Positions 1 to 12,636 are shown, counted from the first letter of the stretch. The stretch is 64,000 nucleotides of DNA from Erythroxylum novogranatense (GCA_029891385.1 CM057224.1:8928001-8992000), one strand, 5' to 3'. The notes: generated by a model from the letters alone, not told the origin. Numbers and translations are program-made.

Positions 1-710
1 TTTTAATTTAAAGAAAAATGGCGTCGTTTGTTCAACTACAAACGATATCATTTTTTTTATCAATTTAAACGTCGACAGCCTCTTCTCCCTCCTCCCAAAT
101 TGTCGAATGTCTCTAAATCTTGCAATTTTTTTCTCTTCCCTCACCATCGTGGTCTTCAATTCCATACACCATCGTCGTCGTCTTGATCTCCGGTTAATTG
201 TCCATTGTGGTTAGTTATTCCTCTTTTGCACTTGTTTTTTTTTTATTTTTCTACTTGTTGTTAGGGAAACTTTTGTTTGGGTCGGTTTTGGTTGATGTGG
301 TTTGTGTTGTCTGCGTCTATTTCAGGTGTTAATGGTTCATTGTGCATCTGAATGCGCTCATGTTGGTGAAGAATGTCACGTACTTGTGTTTTTGTTAATA
401 ATTAGGGATGAATTTCATATGTCTATAAAGTGTTCGATGAAAGTTCTACCTTATATTATGTTATGTTGCTTGCATTTATTGTTGTCTTTTATTGTTGGAA
501 AACAAGAACAACTAATTTAATCTTTCACTTGATGAATGTTGATGCTCTAATAATCTCCAGGATTGTTTATTTTGTTTAAGAATGCATGTCATTGTCAAAA
601 TGGCTAAACAAATAAAGCTCAAATTTTTAAAAGAAAACAATTTTCTTACTACCTAACAATTTATCTACTCTTCAACCATCAGATGTGGCAAGCAAAAACC
701 AAGGTATGAC
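1..710. other. Intergenic, no gene recognised
   Basis: AT-rich DNA with a CT-rich stretch around 70-190 and a GT-rich stretch around 200-310, which could be the leader and intron start of an unseen gene. No open frame here resembles a protein I know. A short inverted pair (cgtttgt and acaaacg) lies near 27-47. Confidence 0.4.
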
Positions 711-889
711 ACCATTTAACAAATTTAAACATTATTTTTCTTTGAAAATTGAATATGTTATGACTACAAAATGCTAACATTATTTCAAACATTAAGATAT
801 ATATATCGTAATGTTTGAAATAATGTTAATTTTGTAGTCATAACATATTCAATTTTCAAAGAAAATAATGTTTAAATTTGTTAAATGGT
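711..889. repeat. 179-bp near-perfect palindrome
   Basis: The left arm from 711 to about 797 is the reverse complement of the right arm from about 803 to 889, with only a few mismatches and an AT-rich turn around 797-803. A further partial copy of the inner arm follows at 897-940. The transcript would fold into one long hairpin. It may be a small MITE or a small-RNA-producing inverted duplication. It has no coding content. Confidence 0.85.
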
Positions 890-1009
890 TATATATATGC
901 TAACATTATTTCAAACATTAAGATATATATATCTTAATGAAAATAAAAGGCCTTTTGCTTCTGTTTTACCTAATTTTAATACCTATTAACAACTTTATAC
1001 TAGTAGTTT

Positions 1010-1275
1010 TGGATTTGTTTACTTATCTACTTTCTTGGTCAAAATAGATTTGATTTAATATGTATACTTTTCTACCTTTTAACCTTATAATGTATGCTAA
1101 CATTTAGCAATCTTATCTTAAAAATTTCAAGCTTTGTATCCATTTTATTGGTTTACATATCTTTTTCTTGGTCAAAATCGATTTGATTCAATATTTATAC
1201 TTTTTTAACCTTGTAATATATGTTAGAATTTAGCAATCTTATCTTAAAATTTCAAGCTTTATATCTATTAATGGA
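1010..1275. repeat. Two diverged direct copies of about 130 bp
   Basis: The stretch from about 1012 (rich in cttggtcaaaa, then agcaatcttatctt and caagctt) recurs from about 1148 with small indels. No coding function is seen. It is an old local duplication in the flank of the CACTA remnant. Confidence 0.7.
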
Positions 1276-1599
1276 TAAAATTTCATACAGAATATTATGG
1301 TTATAGCATGGCAACAATAAATAATGGGGTTTGCATACATAAAGAATTGATGGATTACTAAGATAAAATTATGAGATCTTTGAAATTGAGTACTCCGCAT
1401 TGTCAATAAAATGAAGTTTGATATTTAAGTGTAAATGATTTGATCCAACTCCTAATGTTGGAACAAAAGTGCACAACCGATATAATCTAGTTGACTAGCA
1501 AAGAAGATATAGACAATTTGATCCTTTCGCGTTGGCAATACAAGCGATCCAGGTGTATTATGTCTTTTTTTTAGCTTAAGATAAGATAAGTTAGATTGG

Positions 1600-2570
1600 T
1601 TGGTCATTTGCAAAGTAAAACATAAATGTGCTTTTGAATTACATGGAAAAGGAAAAAAGAAGAGAATTGAAAGTGAAGCATTTCGAGAAGATGTTGATGA
1701 AATAAATGCATGGGTAACATATGACGAGATTGAACCTTTGAATGATTCAAATAATGAATATGTTGAAATTTCATCTAGAGATGATAAGGAATCTATAGAG
1801 GGAAAGAGATCTAAAAAGGAGCCTAACTTTAATTCTAATTTTTCAGAGAAAAGAAGATAATGGTGATTTTGATTTACAATTAAGTGATGATAGAGATTAA
1901 CTTGTGTAAGTAATATTATATTATATGAAGAAAATTATTATTGCAACAACAATAAATTGTTATATTTAATTTATATTGTTCTATTAGTGATATAATTAAG
2001 AAAATGTGAATTTTAAGTTAAAAATATACCACATAAGAGAAAATGGGAAATGTTGTAGCCAAGGGTCAAGTTACCACCAATTGGAGGAGCCATTACATAT
2101 CCAGATGAAGCATCACATTCTGCAGATGCTACAAAATCAGGTACTGGATGTTCAGCTAGTACACATCCAGATGAGACATCACATTCCCTTCACCATTCAA
2201 CAACCCTACTATACCATCCAACAACCCTACTCCTAAATCAGAATCTGAATCTATACCGATAGAAATATCAGGGATAAACTTTGCGAATGAAGGAGGCAAC
2301 CTCCAACCTGGACCTAAGGAAGTTAATGAAAGAATTTACATCACAATTGTCAATGATCTGTGAATGACATTCTAAAAATTTTGTAATACATGATAACACC
2401 ATAGGTTTATACTGAAGGTATAGGTTTTAATTTAGCTTATACATCAAGTTGGTTCCACCTAGAACATGCTCCAGAAGTATCTTATCCAAGTTCAAGGAGA
2501 GGATAGAACTGGAGGGCTATATATGAAAGAATTTCTTTTAGGAGATAGAATTTTTATTATCAGGAGTTTC
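1600..2570 (+). pseudogene. Probable CACTA-associated coding remnant, 5' part
   Basis: An open frame at 1600-1860 gives about 86 acidic and basic residues. A second stretch at 2006-2240 is rich in H, Q and P with repeated HPDE(A/T)SHS-like words in one frame. Neither resembles a cellular enzyme I know. They lie just upstream, and in the same orientation, of exons that do match the plant CACTA accessory transposase family, so I infer they are the variable N-terminal part of the same element gene. Stops and frame changes separate the pieces. Confidence is low because only position supports the link. Confidence 0.35.
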
Positions 2571-2813
2571 AAGTACAAAAAATAAATTCTTTAATCTTTT
2601 TTATTCATCTAATTTTATAAGTTAATTAGATAAATATTGTAGTTTATAAGTACTTATTGTATGTTTTTTCTTTCAAAAAGAATTGTTGTAGGATTCAAAA
2701 TTTGATGTTGTCATTTATAATGTATGGGAGAGGTGAGCATGTATACATTATAATGACTTTTTTGGTTTGATACACAAGAATGATGTACAACCTCCTTATA
2801 TATCTAAAAAAAT

Positions 2814-3740
2814 ATGGAGTCATTGGCAGTAGTATTGGTCAACATCCAAGGTAATCTCTATTTCAGAGTGCAATTCTACAAACAAACGTGGATGATCGGA
2901 GGAAGAGAGTCTAACTGTACACATTGGAGGATCTATGACACATCAAGAGCATGCAGAGAAACTTGTAAGTATCTAAACTTAATACTTATATTCTAATTTT
3001 TGTACTTGGATGTAAAAAATTTGATTTCAATGTAATTTGATGTATGAAATTTAGAATAAAAATAATGATAATGTTATAAATGTCTAATGCCATGAATGGT
3101 CACGTTGCTAAGAAATTGTTTTTGTTTAACAAGCGGTAAATATGAAAAAATAGAGAAAACCCTATCGAATGTTTTGTAAATTATAGTTCACTTCACTCAT
3201 AACACTTTATTCTGATGCAGGAAAAGTTTATGGGTAGGAAGCCTATATTACGTTAGCTCTTTTTGTACACCCACACTAAGAAGAATGATTATGTGACCTT
3301 CGTCAACGCCCGATGCAATCAAATTAATATATGTAAAATTTATTCTTTAATATTAATTCTTAAAATTATCATTTATTAACAGAACCAATTATACTGATAG
3401 GACTAAATACAAATCTTAGAACTCTGAAACTGTTGATGAAAGTAAGATATATCTTGATGCAATTAGTGGTAGGGACCATCGTGGAAGGATTTTCAGCTTA
3501 GGTTCATTTGCAAAAACATGCTATTTGTAATCCTCCACATCTAGTACAGCTGGATCTAGTAGGCGGTTTACATCTAATGAGAGAGTCGTTCATCTTGAGA
3601 GCACAGTAGAGAGGCTAACAACTCAGTTGCAACAATCGATGGAGTATATAACCCAACTCTGTAATGAGATGGATGAATTAAAGGGTAGGGGCAACGCCTC
3701 ATCACAGCAGTCAAATCATCTACCTTCACCAACTGCTTAG
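2814..3740 (+). pseudogene. CACTA (Ptta/En/Spm, Transposase_24-like) transposase remnant
   Basis: Three exon-like pieces join at usable splice signals. The first ends near 2964 at GTAAGT and reads GGSMTHQEHAEKL. The second starts at 3221 after TGCAG and reads KFMGRKPILR, then an in-frame stop, then HTHTKKNDYVTFVNAR. The third runs from 3383 to the TAG at 3738-3740 with IYLDAISGRDHRGRIFSLGS and a heptad-like C-terminus (VHLESTVERLTTQLQQ). The order EHAEKL, then GRKP, then (T)HTKK, then a YL-GGR-KGRIF-GLGS-like block is the signature of the plant Ptta/En/Spm accessory transposase family. At least two internal stops make it non-functional. The subterminal repeat field downstream supports the CACTA assignment. 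Confidence 0.75.
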
Positions 3741-3949
3741 CTTAGATTTATAATATTTTTGTATTAAAGTAAATGTATTTGATGTTTTGCTACTCTTAAT
3801 TTTTGTATGAATGCTTAGTTTTTAATTATTTTCAAGATACTTATTGTTATACATTATAATTTTTATATTATATTATCAATCAACATGACTTTTACTTTAT
3901 ATTATCAATCAAGATAATATTATTTAGAGAAATTAAATGTAGAAAAAAA

Positions 3950-4767
3950 TTGATAGATTAATAATAGAAAATTTGGGTAGGAAGTGAGAAGTGGCATCTG
4001 AAAATACCATAGGTAAATTACGGACGGAAAGATATTTTCCATAGGTAAATTACCTATACAATGTTACATTCCCTAAGTAAATTACCAAAGGAAAGATATC
4101 TTTTGTAGGTAATTTATCGACGGAAGGCTATATTTCATAGATAAATTTGGCAATAGGCATTGTTTATCTGTCGCTAAAATTACCTATAGATATTGCAATT
4201 TTATCAGTAAATTGATCAATGGAACATAGTATTTCGTTGGTCAATTTAGCGATGGATTTAGTTTGCTAATCTTTCTATCGATAATTTACTAACAGAAGGC
4301 TATCTGTAGGTAAATTTAGCGACGACTGTCACTAAAATTACCTACAGATATTGCAATTCTATCAATAAATTGGTTGATGGAACACAATATTCCATTGGTA
4401 AATTTAGTGACGAATTTAGTGAATCTGTCACTAACTTTAGCTATGGAATATTGTAAATCCATCAAAAAAATTAGCAATGAAATTATAGTATTTGGAGGCA
4501 ATTTTAGCTACAAAAATTGTAATTTCCTCTGTAAATTTTAACGATGGAAATTTTAATTTTGTTGGTAAATTTACCTATGTAAATTGTTATTCCAAAGGTA
4601 AATTTAGCGACGGATTTACAATATTCATCGCCAAATTTTACGTACAACTATTTCTCCTATGACTTTTTTCATCAGTAATTTCTGTCGTCAAATTTATTTA
4701 TTGATAGAATATTAATACTTTTCGTTGGTAATTTCAGTCACTAAAACCAAATTTTCTTAGTCGTAGT
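3950..4767. repeat. CACTA subterminal repeat field and candidate 3' terminus
   Basis: About twenty or more degenerate units of a short motif, GGTAAATTTAGCGACGGA, occur in both orientations across this span. Such dense inverted and direct subterminal repeats are the transposase-binding ends of CACTA elements. The field stops abruptly after CAAATTTTCTTAGTCGTAGT at 4748-4767, close to the reverse complement of the CACTA terminus (ACTACGAC...). The outermost base is changed. I did not find a convincing opposite terminus, so the element is not fully bounded. Confidence 0.75.
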
Positions 4768-6075
4768 TTTGATTAAATCACATCTTGAACATTGCCAACT
4801 TAATAAATATAAAAAAAGATACCAGTTTTAGTTTATGTCTTATAGCCAATCGGTTAGTTGTAATTTAATGACAATTATTTAAAGAAATTTTTTATCTTGT
4901 ACATATTTAGATATATATGATAAAGTCCATAAGGGTAAATATACTTTATTTCAAATGAAGTTATGATGAGATTATAATTATATGATTCATATTGTATTTA
5001 TGTATTATCTCTATTCTATTGAGATTGGACATTAATAAAACATAAAAAAATAACACATGTTACATTTCTTCCTTATGAAGAAAGTAGTTGATTTTATAGA
5101 ATAAACTATGAAGATACTTAAACAAACATGTGAGTGTTTGTCAGAGAATAAGTTCACTAAACCAACCACATATGGTAATTCTGTTTGGAATGTTACTTAT
5201 ATATCTATATAAATTCTTATTGTGATGAATATAAGTAATCATTTGACTTGAAATCTACAAATTTATCTCATATAGAGATTATTATGTCTTGATTCTACTT
5301 ATGACCTATTCTAGTCAATAATAGGTCAGTCGATAGTCATTGGATATAACATGAACTATATCGAGGTAGTTGAATGATTAAAGTTAGATTTATTATCCTA
5401 AAGTAATTAGGGATAGTGTTCCATTATTCGCGATTAGTATTGACCTGAGAAATCTTTGGCCAAGGTGGAATGACACTATGGAAATAGTTTTCAAATGTCA
5501 TTAATTGGATCAGTTACTAATGATGGAGAACCAATATGAATAGATGTAAATATATTAGACATTAATTTCATACTTCATATCTAATTAAAACATTTTATGA
5601 TGAAATGATTGAATTATCCAAAAAAATCATGCATAAAAAGATTAGTCAGAACCATTTTAACATTCTTAAATATTTGGGTGGTCAGGATGCGTTGCTAAAC
5701 GTCAATCATTTTTTATAGATATAAATTGTTGAATTAGAGAATTATAGATAAATTAACCATAATCCTAAATATAAATTATGGTTATATTTTATATCTATTT
5801 CTATCATATTTAAGAACATAACGCCATTTCTCAAAGAACTTGGTGTTGATACCACTTTGTTGGATCTTGGGAGCCCACTTTCATGGGAGATCTTCATCAT
5901 GGACCTAGTGAGGGAATATATTCATGGGCTTTGACACCACACTTCAACTCAAAACGTTAGGGCATTAGGTTTATGAATCATTTCTACTTATATGTCCTTC
6001 ACTAGTTCCATCTCTTTCCAATGTGGGATTCCTACTTACACTTGACATCTAACAGTCTTTAGCTATAAAATTTCA
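4768..6075. other. Intergenic AT-rich DNA with non-coding repeat fragments
   Basis: No open frame of interest. The stretch 5840-6060 has the look of a retrotransposon LTR edge, with a TGTTGGATCTTGGGAGCCCA block at 5858-5877 and an AATGTGGGATTCC block at 6018-6030. I cannot match it to a family or find a partner LTR. Confidence 0.4.
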
Positions 6076-7937
6076 GATTCCAAAACTTAAACAAATATCA
6101 AAATACATCAAGAAAATGAAAAGAACTCAATTTTAGTTTCACCAAATTCATTCATAACATTCTCTCAAAATTCAATCCGTGCTTCAACAAGAACGAACCA
6201 TTGACACAAGCAAGAACTAAAAGACAGAGTGATGAAAGAAAGGAACTTACTTAGAATTGAAATGGAGGTAGTGGCAGCTTTGGCGAGATATAAACTTGTT
6301 ATGAGTGAGACAAGATCGTGAGATTTTGTTGTCTTGATGTTTGGTTAGAAACATGTCGATTAATGAGCTGCAGACCAAAATCAACAAATCAGTTAGATGA
6401 CACAGGAGGCATTATTCACTTCTTCTTGAAGCTCTTCTGTATTTTACGGTAAGTTCCAAGAAGTTTGAAACTTTTGTTCTGGATTATGAATCAAATTGGC
6501 TTATAATTCAAAGGATATAGTTTAGCGCCTAACTGTAAGGCGAAAATTATCATAAGTTGGTTGAGGGAATTAATAAAACAGGAAGAAGTAGGACAATAGG
6601 TAGGAAAGCCAAAAAAGCTACTTTTCTAATTTATTGCCAACTAACCATAGAATATAATAGACAATATTAGCCTATTAGGTTTACCAGAGATTGTCGTCGA
6701 TTTAATCTAACTTAATAAAATTTGGGTTAAATTTAGATTTTGTTATTAGTGATTGATATTATTTTTATTTTATAAATTCTAAATCATATTTAATAAAATT
6801 GTGCTCAAGTTCAGTCAGATTCAATTAAACTTTGATTCAAGCCTAAAATTTTATATTCAGTTGGATTTTGAATCAAACCTAAATTAATTTGACTCTAAAG
6901 TTAATATCTTTCAAAGTAGAATGTGTAATGGATAAATTTTATAATTAGGTAATAATTTATCTCGTAATCAAAGGATTAAATTTATTATTTTAATAAAATT
7001 TTAAAAAATTTCACCTTGTTTTAAGTTTAAAGTAAGTGTATTTGATTACGAGATAAATTATTACCTAATTATAAAAATTTATCCTTACACATTTTAATTA
7101 GAAAGATATTAACTTTTGGTCAAATTAATTTAGGTCTGATTCAAAATCCGATTGAATACAAAACTTTAGGCTTGAATCAAAGTTTAATTGAATCCGACTG
7201 AACTTGAGCCCAATTATATTAAATACTTTTTAGAATTTATGAAAAATAAAAAATATCAATCAATAAAAAATCTAAATTTAACCCAAATTTTATTAACTTA
7301 GATTAAATCGACGACAATCTCTGGTAAACCTAATAGGCTAATATTGTCTATTATATTCTATAGTTAGTTGGCAATAAATTAGAAAAGTAGCTCTTTTGGT
7401 TTTCCTACCTATTGTCCTACTTCTACCTGTTTGATTAATTGCCTCGACCAGCTTATGATAATTGTCGCCTTACAGTTAGGTGCTAAACTATATCCTTGTA
7501 TTCTAAGCCAATTGGATTGATAATCAAGAACAAAAGTTTCAAACTTGTTGGAACTTATTGTAAAATGTAAGATGTAGAAGAGCTTCAAGAAGAAGTGAAT
7601 AACTTCTCCTGTGTCATCTAACTGATCTGTTGATTTTGGTCTGCAATTCATTAATTAACATGTTTCTAACCAAACATTAAGACAACAACTTCTCACGATC
7701 TTGTCTCACTCATAACAAGTTCATATCTCGCCAAAGCTGCTACTACCTCCATTGCAATTCTAAGTGAGTTCCTTTCTTTCACCACTCTGTCTTTCAGTTC
7801 TTACTTGTGTCAATGATTCGTTCTTGTTGGAGTACAGATTGAATTTTGAAAGAATGTTATGAATGAATTTGATGAAACTAAAGTTGAGTTCTTTTCATTT
7901 TCTTGATATATTTTGATATTTGTTTAAGTTTTGGAAT
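6076..7937. repeat. 1.86-kb head-to-head palindrome of the PTH promoter/leader
   Basis: The left arm, 6076-6972, is the reverse complement of the right arm, 7041-7937, over about 0.9 kb at roughly 90% identity by eye. The two arms flank a 68-bp AT-rich spacer. The right arm runs directly into the leader of PTH copy 1. The same sequence precedes PTH copy 2 at about 18480-19170, and a shorter inverted piece sits at 15924-16240, so the ancestral unit carried the promoter region on both strands. Arms of this size can be extruded as a cruciform or transcribed into a long hairpin RNA. Confidence 0.9.
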
Positions 7938-8217
7938 ATAGGAATTTCAAACTTGGAGAAACCCCGAGAAGGAGACGCATCCAACTACTAACCCAACTGG
8001 GAAAAATCATGTAGATCTTACTTGCAAACATTGTTATCTGGAAACGGTAATGACAGTTGATGAATCTAATTCACACATTGCTACAACTTTAAGAAATTGA
8101 GAAGAAACAGTCTTTAAATCCAACTCTTTGTTATCTGAAAGCAGCTTGAACATGTTAAATAATGGAAAATTAGTAGTAGTTTAGTTTTTTTGTCCCTCTT
8201 CATTTCTTTATACTCTG

Positions 8218-9386
8218 ATGGTGTCAAGGAAGAGTTTTTTGGGTAAGCAAATAGGAAGAGTTGGGGCATCAAGGAGTATGCTTAAGAGAGTTCACAGTCG
8301 TTGCTATTGTAGTGCTGCTGCAAAACCATGGCTTTTCATGGGCCTAGGAAATCCTGGCGAAAATTATAAAGGAACTCGACACAATTTATACCACCATATT
8401 TATACACATAAAATGCGTCTATGTATTGCAATCTAATTAGAACATGATAAACTATCTTTATCTTATGAAGGTCTTAACTACTCAATCTTTTCTAATGCAA
8501 GTTGGACCACTTGTAGCTTACCATACGTTATCTCTTAGTTGCGTTGTTGTAGTAAAATTTTGCTATAGCTATGTATTGCTCTTACTATGTAGTATGAGCA
8601 CTGGTTATTTGACAAGCTAGATCATCTTAAATTTATCATGTTAGGCAATCTTACTATGTAGTATGAGCACTGGTTATTTGACAAGCTAGATCATCTTAAA
8701 TGCTAAGTGGAATCCTGCTCTAACAGTTTAGAGTTATATTGTAAAAGAAAAAAAATAAAAGATGAAAACTTGAATAAACTGTATATCCATTGAACTCTAT
8801 CAATCTTTTCTCAATTAAGTCGATCGAGGCAAGTTGGCTTTTGTTATCCCTCAAATAATTTAACAGTTGCAGTGGAAATGAATCATATGACCTGCAAAAG
8901 ACTTCGCAGCTAGCCGTGCTTAATTGAACTAACTTGGTTGTCTATGTAACTCTTTTCTTGTCACATGTTTCATTTTATTTTTTGCTAGTCTAAAGAATGT
9001 GATCCTCCATTTTTGAGGGAACAGAGAATTTAATCGGCTGAGGATCGGCTAGTATAACTCCCCATATCATTATACTCGCTTACTCTCTCTTTCTTGAACC
9101 CTTTTCGTATTCCCAAGGGAAAGTATGTTTTCAATTCCCAAAACTATTGATTTAATGATTGAGATTTGCTTATACTAGATGATAATGTACTAATTCATAT
9201 TGTGTTGAAAGTTCAAACTTTTCTATAATATTTGCCACTCTTTTTTTTTATGGCAAGATCGACTCAACACTAGAGGGGGTTGCTGCGTTGAAGTCCATTT
9301 TATCTGAAGAGTTAGCAGAGACTGCAGTAATCTTCAACAAAGAACAAAAGTATAAGCACTTGAAATCTCTCAACATTCCAACATAA
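8218..9386 (+). pseudogene. PTH: Peptidyl-tRNA hydrolase, copy 1 (deleted pseudogene)
   Basis: This is a paralogue of the gene at 19498-21205. Exon 1 is intact from the ATG at 8218 and reads [20 protein letters not shown], then the PTH signature [15 protein letters not shown], ending at 8385. The donor after it is TT instead of GT. Compared with copy 2, exons 2 and 3 are deleted. The exon 4 acceptor is mutated (GCAA for GCAG) and the exon itself, near 8500-8555, is diverged. Exon 5 is deleted. Exon 6, near 8992-9050, has a CGA-to-TGA stop. Exon 7 is deleted. Exon 8 (about 9258-9386) survives with an internal deletion and ends at the same TAA. No functional hydrolase can result. Copy 1 matters because it keeps the normal start codon and N-terminus that copy 2 has lost. 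Confidence 0.9.
8581..8700 (+). repeat. 69-bp tandem duplication inside PTH copy 1
   Basis: The segment starting CTTACTATGTAGTATGAGCA at 8581 is repeated from 8650. Copy 2 has the segment only once near 20207, so this duplication is private to the pseudogene and postdates the gene duplication. Confidence 0.85.
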
Positions 9387-9610
9387 GGAGGCTAACTCAA
9401 TGACTATTCAATGCTTTTTTTTAAGGGTGACCCACGCAAGATATGTAAAGTTTCAATCTCGTGTTTAATCATATATATTTCGAAGTCACTTATATGATTG
9501 AAGATGTTTTTGACTCTTTATCTATCTAAGGATACCAATTACCAATAATAGTTAAAGAACTTTGAACACTGTATATGTTTATGATCGGTCTCTTATAGAC
9601 TATTTAATGG
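9387..9610. other. 3' flank of PTH copy 1 up to the foldback element
   Basis: Colinear with 21206-21389 behind PTH copy 2, with small indels. It has no coding content. The colinearity stops exactly at the 10-bp target duplication of the inserted element. Confidence 0.75.
9600..9609. repeat. Target-site duplication, left (CTATTTAATG)
   Basis: The same 10 bases are found at 14603-14612 on the other side of the element. The copy-2 paralogue has one related copy, CAATTCAATG, at 21380-21389. A length of 9-10 bp fits the Mutator-like superfamily. Confidence 0.85.
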
Positions 9611-9703
9611 AGAGGAGATCACCTGTCTAATTAATCCTGTCTTACTCTGTCCAAGTTTTTGGTTAAAAAATTTTAAAGCCCACGACTGTTATTCTAGTTG
9701 TTC

Positions 9704-9762
9704 CTGTCAGATCAATAAGGTGATCTGACAGCAAAGCCAAGCCGCCTATCCGCTTGGCTTTG
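9704..9762. repeat. Two adjacent hairpins near the left end of the element
   Basis: Hairpin 1 pairs CTGTCAGATCA (9704-9714) with TGATCTGACAG (9721-9731). Hairpin 2 pairs CAAAGCCAAGC (9732-9742) with GCTTGGCTTTG (9752-9762). In the right arm the first hairpin is preserved near 14480-14507, but the second has lost its pairing. They may be transposase-binding or fold-back structures. Confidence 0.8.
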
Positions 9763-10825
9763 CTATCAGAGATGACTTTTAAGCTTGAAGACATATTTAT
9801 TATTTATGTAAATCAACGAGATGGCTTTTAAGTTTATGTAAACCAACGAGATGGTTTTTCAGTTTGAAGACATGTTTATTATTTATGTGAACCAACGACT
9901 TTTGCAGTACAGGACTATTACTAAAACCCGTTTAATATACTTCATAAACATTATTAATTATGTTGTTGATATTAAGTGTAATTTAAAATTTTAGTATTAT
10001 TTAATAATAATAATCATCATGTAATGACTAATTTCACTAAATTATTAATTAAAATTGCATTTAAAATTAAAAATTAATTTGTTTTATTATTACAATTTAA
10101 TTGAAATTTTCCGACTTGAGTATATATATTTATTAATATAAATCTTATTACTAATTTAAATTATATTTATTATTAATAATAGTATTATTAATAATAGTAT
10201 TATGATTGTTATTATTTGTATTTATTATTATTAAAATTTAATATTTGTTTTAATTTTATTATATTATTATTATTGTTATTTGTATTTATTATTATTGTTA
10301 TTTGTATTTATTAGTATTCAAATTAATTATTACTACTTATTCAAATTTGTTATTTTTATGTCTAAGTATTAGTATTATTATTATTATTATTATCTTCATT
10401 ATTATTATTATTATTTTCGATATGATAAATAAATAAAATATTTAGATATTAATTTCTATTATTATCTAAATCTAATGATTATCATAAATATCATTATTAT
10501 GTTGTTATTATTATTATTATTATTATTAAAACATGTTTATTATAATTCATAGACATTATTAATTTTGTTGATCATATTAAGTGTATATTTTTGCTTTAGT
10601 ATTAATTAATAATAATAATAATTAATTAATAAATAAGATTTCCATTATTATAATAAGTGTTAAATATTATTATATAATTACTTAATAATTTAAATTAAAA
10701 TCCTTATTATGATTAAATAAATATATCTTCATTTCTACGGTTATTATAAAAGTGCTAATTATAATTAATTTTCTTCTTATTATTATAAAATTGAGTATTC
10801 TTATTAATATAATTATTCTTATAAA

Positions 10826-10828
<3 letters not shown>

Positions 10829-10881
<53 letters not shown>
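10829..10881. repeat. (ATT)n microsatellite
   Basis: About 17 uninterrupted ATT units. The right arm keeps only a short AAT run at the mirrored position, so this tract expanded or shrank after the arms arose. Confidence 0.9.
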
Positions 10882-10883
<2 letters not shown>

Positions 10884-11606
10884 TTTAGACTTTAGTTTAT
10901 ATACTTATTATTATAAATCTTATTTATTATTATGTTGTAATATTATTATTGTTATTATTAAAATAATTAGTTTGTATTTATTATTATTCAAATTTATGGT
11001 AGAGTAATTATATAATTTATTGTAATTATTATTAAATTCCTTGCTAATAAATTCATTAACCTTTTCCCATATTTATTATGATTAGTATTATTAGGATTAT
11101 AATTATAATGATAATATTCTTTATGATTATTAAAAATTTAATTAAATTAATTTCTATTATTATAATGAAATATGTTATAATTCTTAATTTTCTTCTTATT
11201 ATTTTTAATTTTATTATTCTGATTAATTTTATATTGCTTATAATTTTATATTATTATTATTTTAATTTTCTGACTTTAGTTTGTATTCTTATTATTATAA
11301 ATCTTATTAATTATTTAATAATTTTTTATCAATATTATTATTAGTATTAATATTATTGTTATTATTATTATTATAAAATTAGTTATAATGATTAAATGCA
11401 TATATCTTTATTGATAATATATGTTATAGAATTGCTGATTATTATTAATTTTGTTCTTATTATTATTAAATTTAGTATTCTTATTAAAATCATGATTCGT
11501 ATAATTTTAATTTATTATTATTACTTGTCGGCTTTAGTTTATATACTTATTACTATATATAATTTTTATATATTTATTATGAAAACTAGTTATTATTATG
11601 TTTTAT

Positions 11607-12388
11607 TATTTGAAGCTCTCGGCCCTCGCCTCACCTCGCCTCTGGCCTTCTCCTCTTCGCGTCGCCTCCGGCCTTCTTCTCCTCTCCGGCTTCGGCGTCA
11701 TTGCCTCGTGCCTCTCCCTCGCCGCTTCTTGAGGACCCACCCATTGTAAATGACCGATTGTTGTGTTAAATTTTTATTGGCATTTGGACATTATTTGCTT
11801 GTGTTTTTGACATTTTGTGTTGATTGGTGGATGATGTTGGATTTGTGGTGAAAAATTGGTGGTGTTGTGTTGGATTTGGATTTTGGGGATATTTTTGAAG
11901 TTGATTTTGGTTGAAGTGAAGTTGAGGGTTGAAGTTGATTCGGCAACCGTTAATGAAGTTGGTAATTTGCATTTTGGCATTTTGGAAGTAAAAATTGAAT
12001 TAATCCGAATGTTGTATTGGAAAAAAAATTTGATCGATTATTGTGATTGAGTAGATTTTAAGGTATTAAAATTAGAATAAAATTTGATTGGAATGTGGTA
12101 ATTGGAATTGGAATAAAATTTGGAATTGCACTTAAAATTAAATTTGGAGTTGAAAATTAGATTTGATTTTGCAATTTTTAAAAAATATAGGGACTATTTT
12201 ATAAATTTAAAAATATTCAAAACTAAGATCCCAGACTTACCGATATGCATAGACTGCCTGCTCAGAGCTCAATCCGATACCGAGCCTGGTACGGTATTCA
12301 TAACATTGATTTTAATCAGCATAACGAATATTAGTATATTATTATTACTAATAATAATAATAACAATAAATAATAATAAATAAAAATA

Positions 12389-12443
<55 letters not shown>

Positions 12444-12636
12444 GTTATTATTATTATACTTACAATGATAATAAGTATACATCATAGGCATGCGCGTGAG
12501 GCGTCCCCAGCCTGCCAATCATGCGGAGGTTCTAGGCGATCGTCGCCTAGCGATCCGCCTAAATGGGCGAAGGTCGCTAGGCGATGGATCGCCTCAGCGA
12601 TCGTCGTGAGATGGCCAAGTTCGCGAGGGCGATCCG
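11607..12636. other. Unique centre of the foldback element
   Basis: Not part of either arm. It holds a CT/GC-rich block at 11612-11748, in sharp contrast to its surroundings, then a G/T-rich stretch at 11760-12110. A mixed stretch follows at 12225-12300, an (AAT)n tract at 12385-12440 and a second GC-rich block at 12485-12640. The second block is built from repeated GGCGATCG/CGCCTAG-type palindromic words. The GC-rich blocks could be captured gene pieces, but neither gives a protein I recognise. Confidence 0.6.
12385..12440. repeat. (AAT)n microsatellite
   Basis: A run of about 18 AAT units with few interruptions, in the centre of the foldback element. Confidence 0.9.

Larger units (their letters stand above)
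9611..11606 (+). repeat. Left inverted arm of the foldback element
   Basis: It pairs with 12637-14602 almost end to end. The outer 300 bases are of mixed composition and contain three partial direct copies of a GATGGCTTTTAAGTTTGAAG-type unit at about 9771-9890. From about 9950 inward it becomes an AT-rich trinucleotide maze. Confidence 0.85.

Noticed and set aside
11078..11344. Open frames in the foldback arms, mirrored at 12898-13164, and similar ones at 11396-11749 and 12482-12847
   Set aside because: Low-complexity I/L/N/Y-rich translation of ATT/AAT DNA. They are present twice only because the arms are inverted copies, and resemble no protein family.
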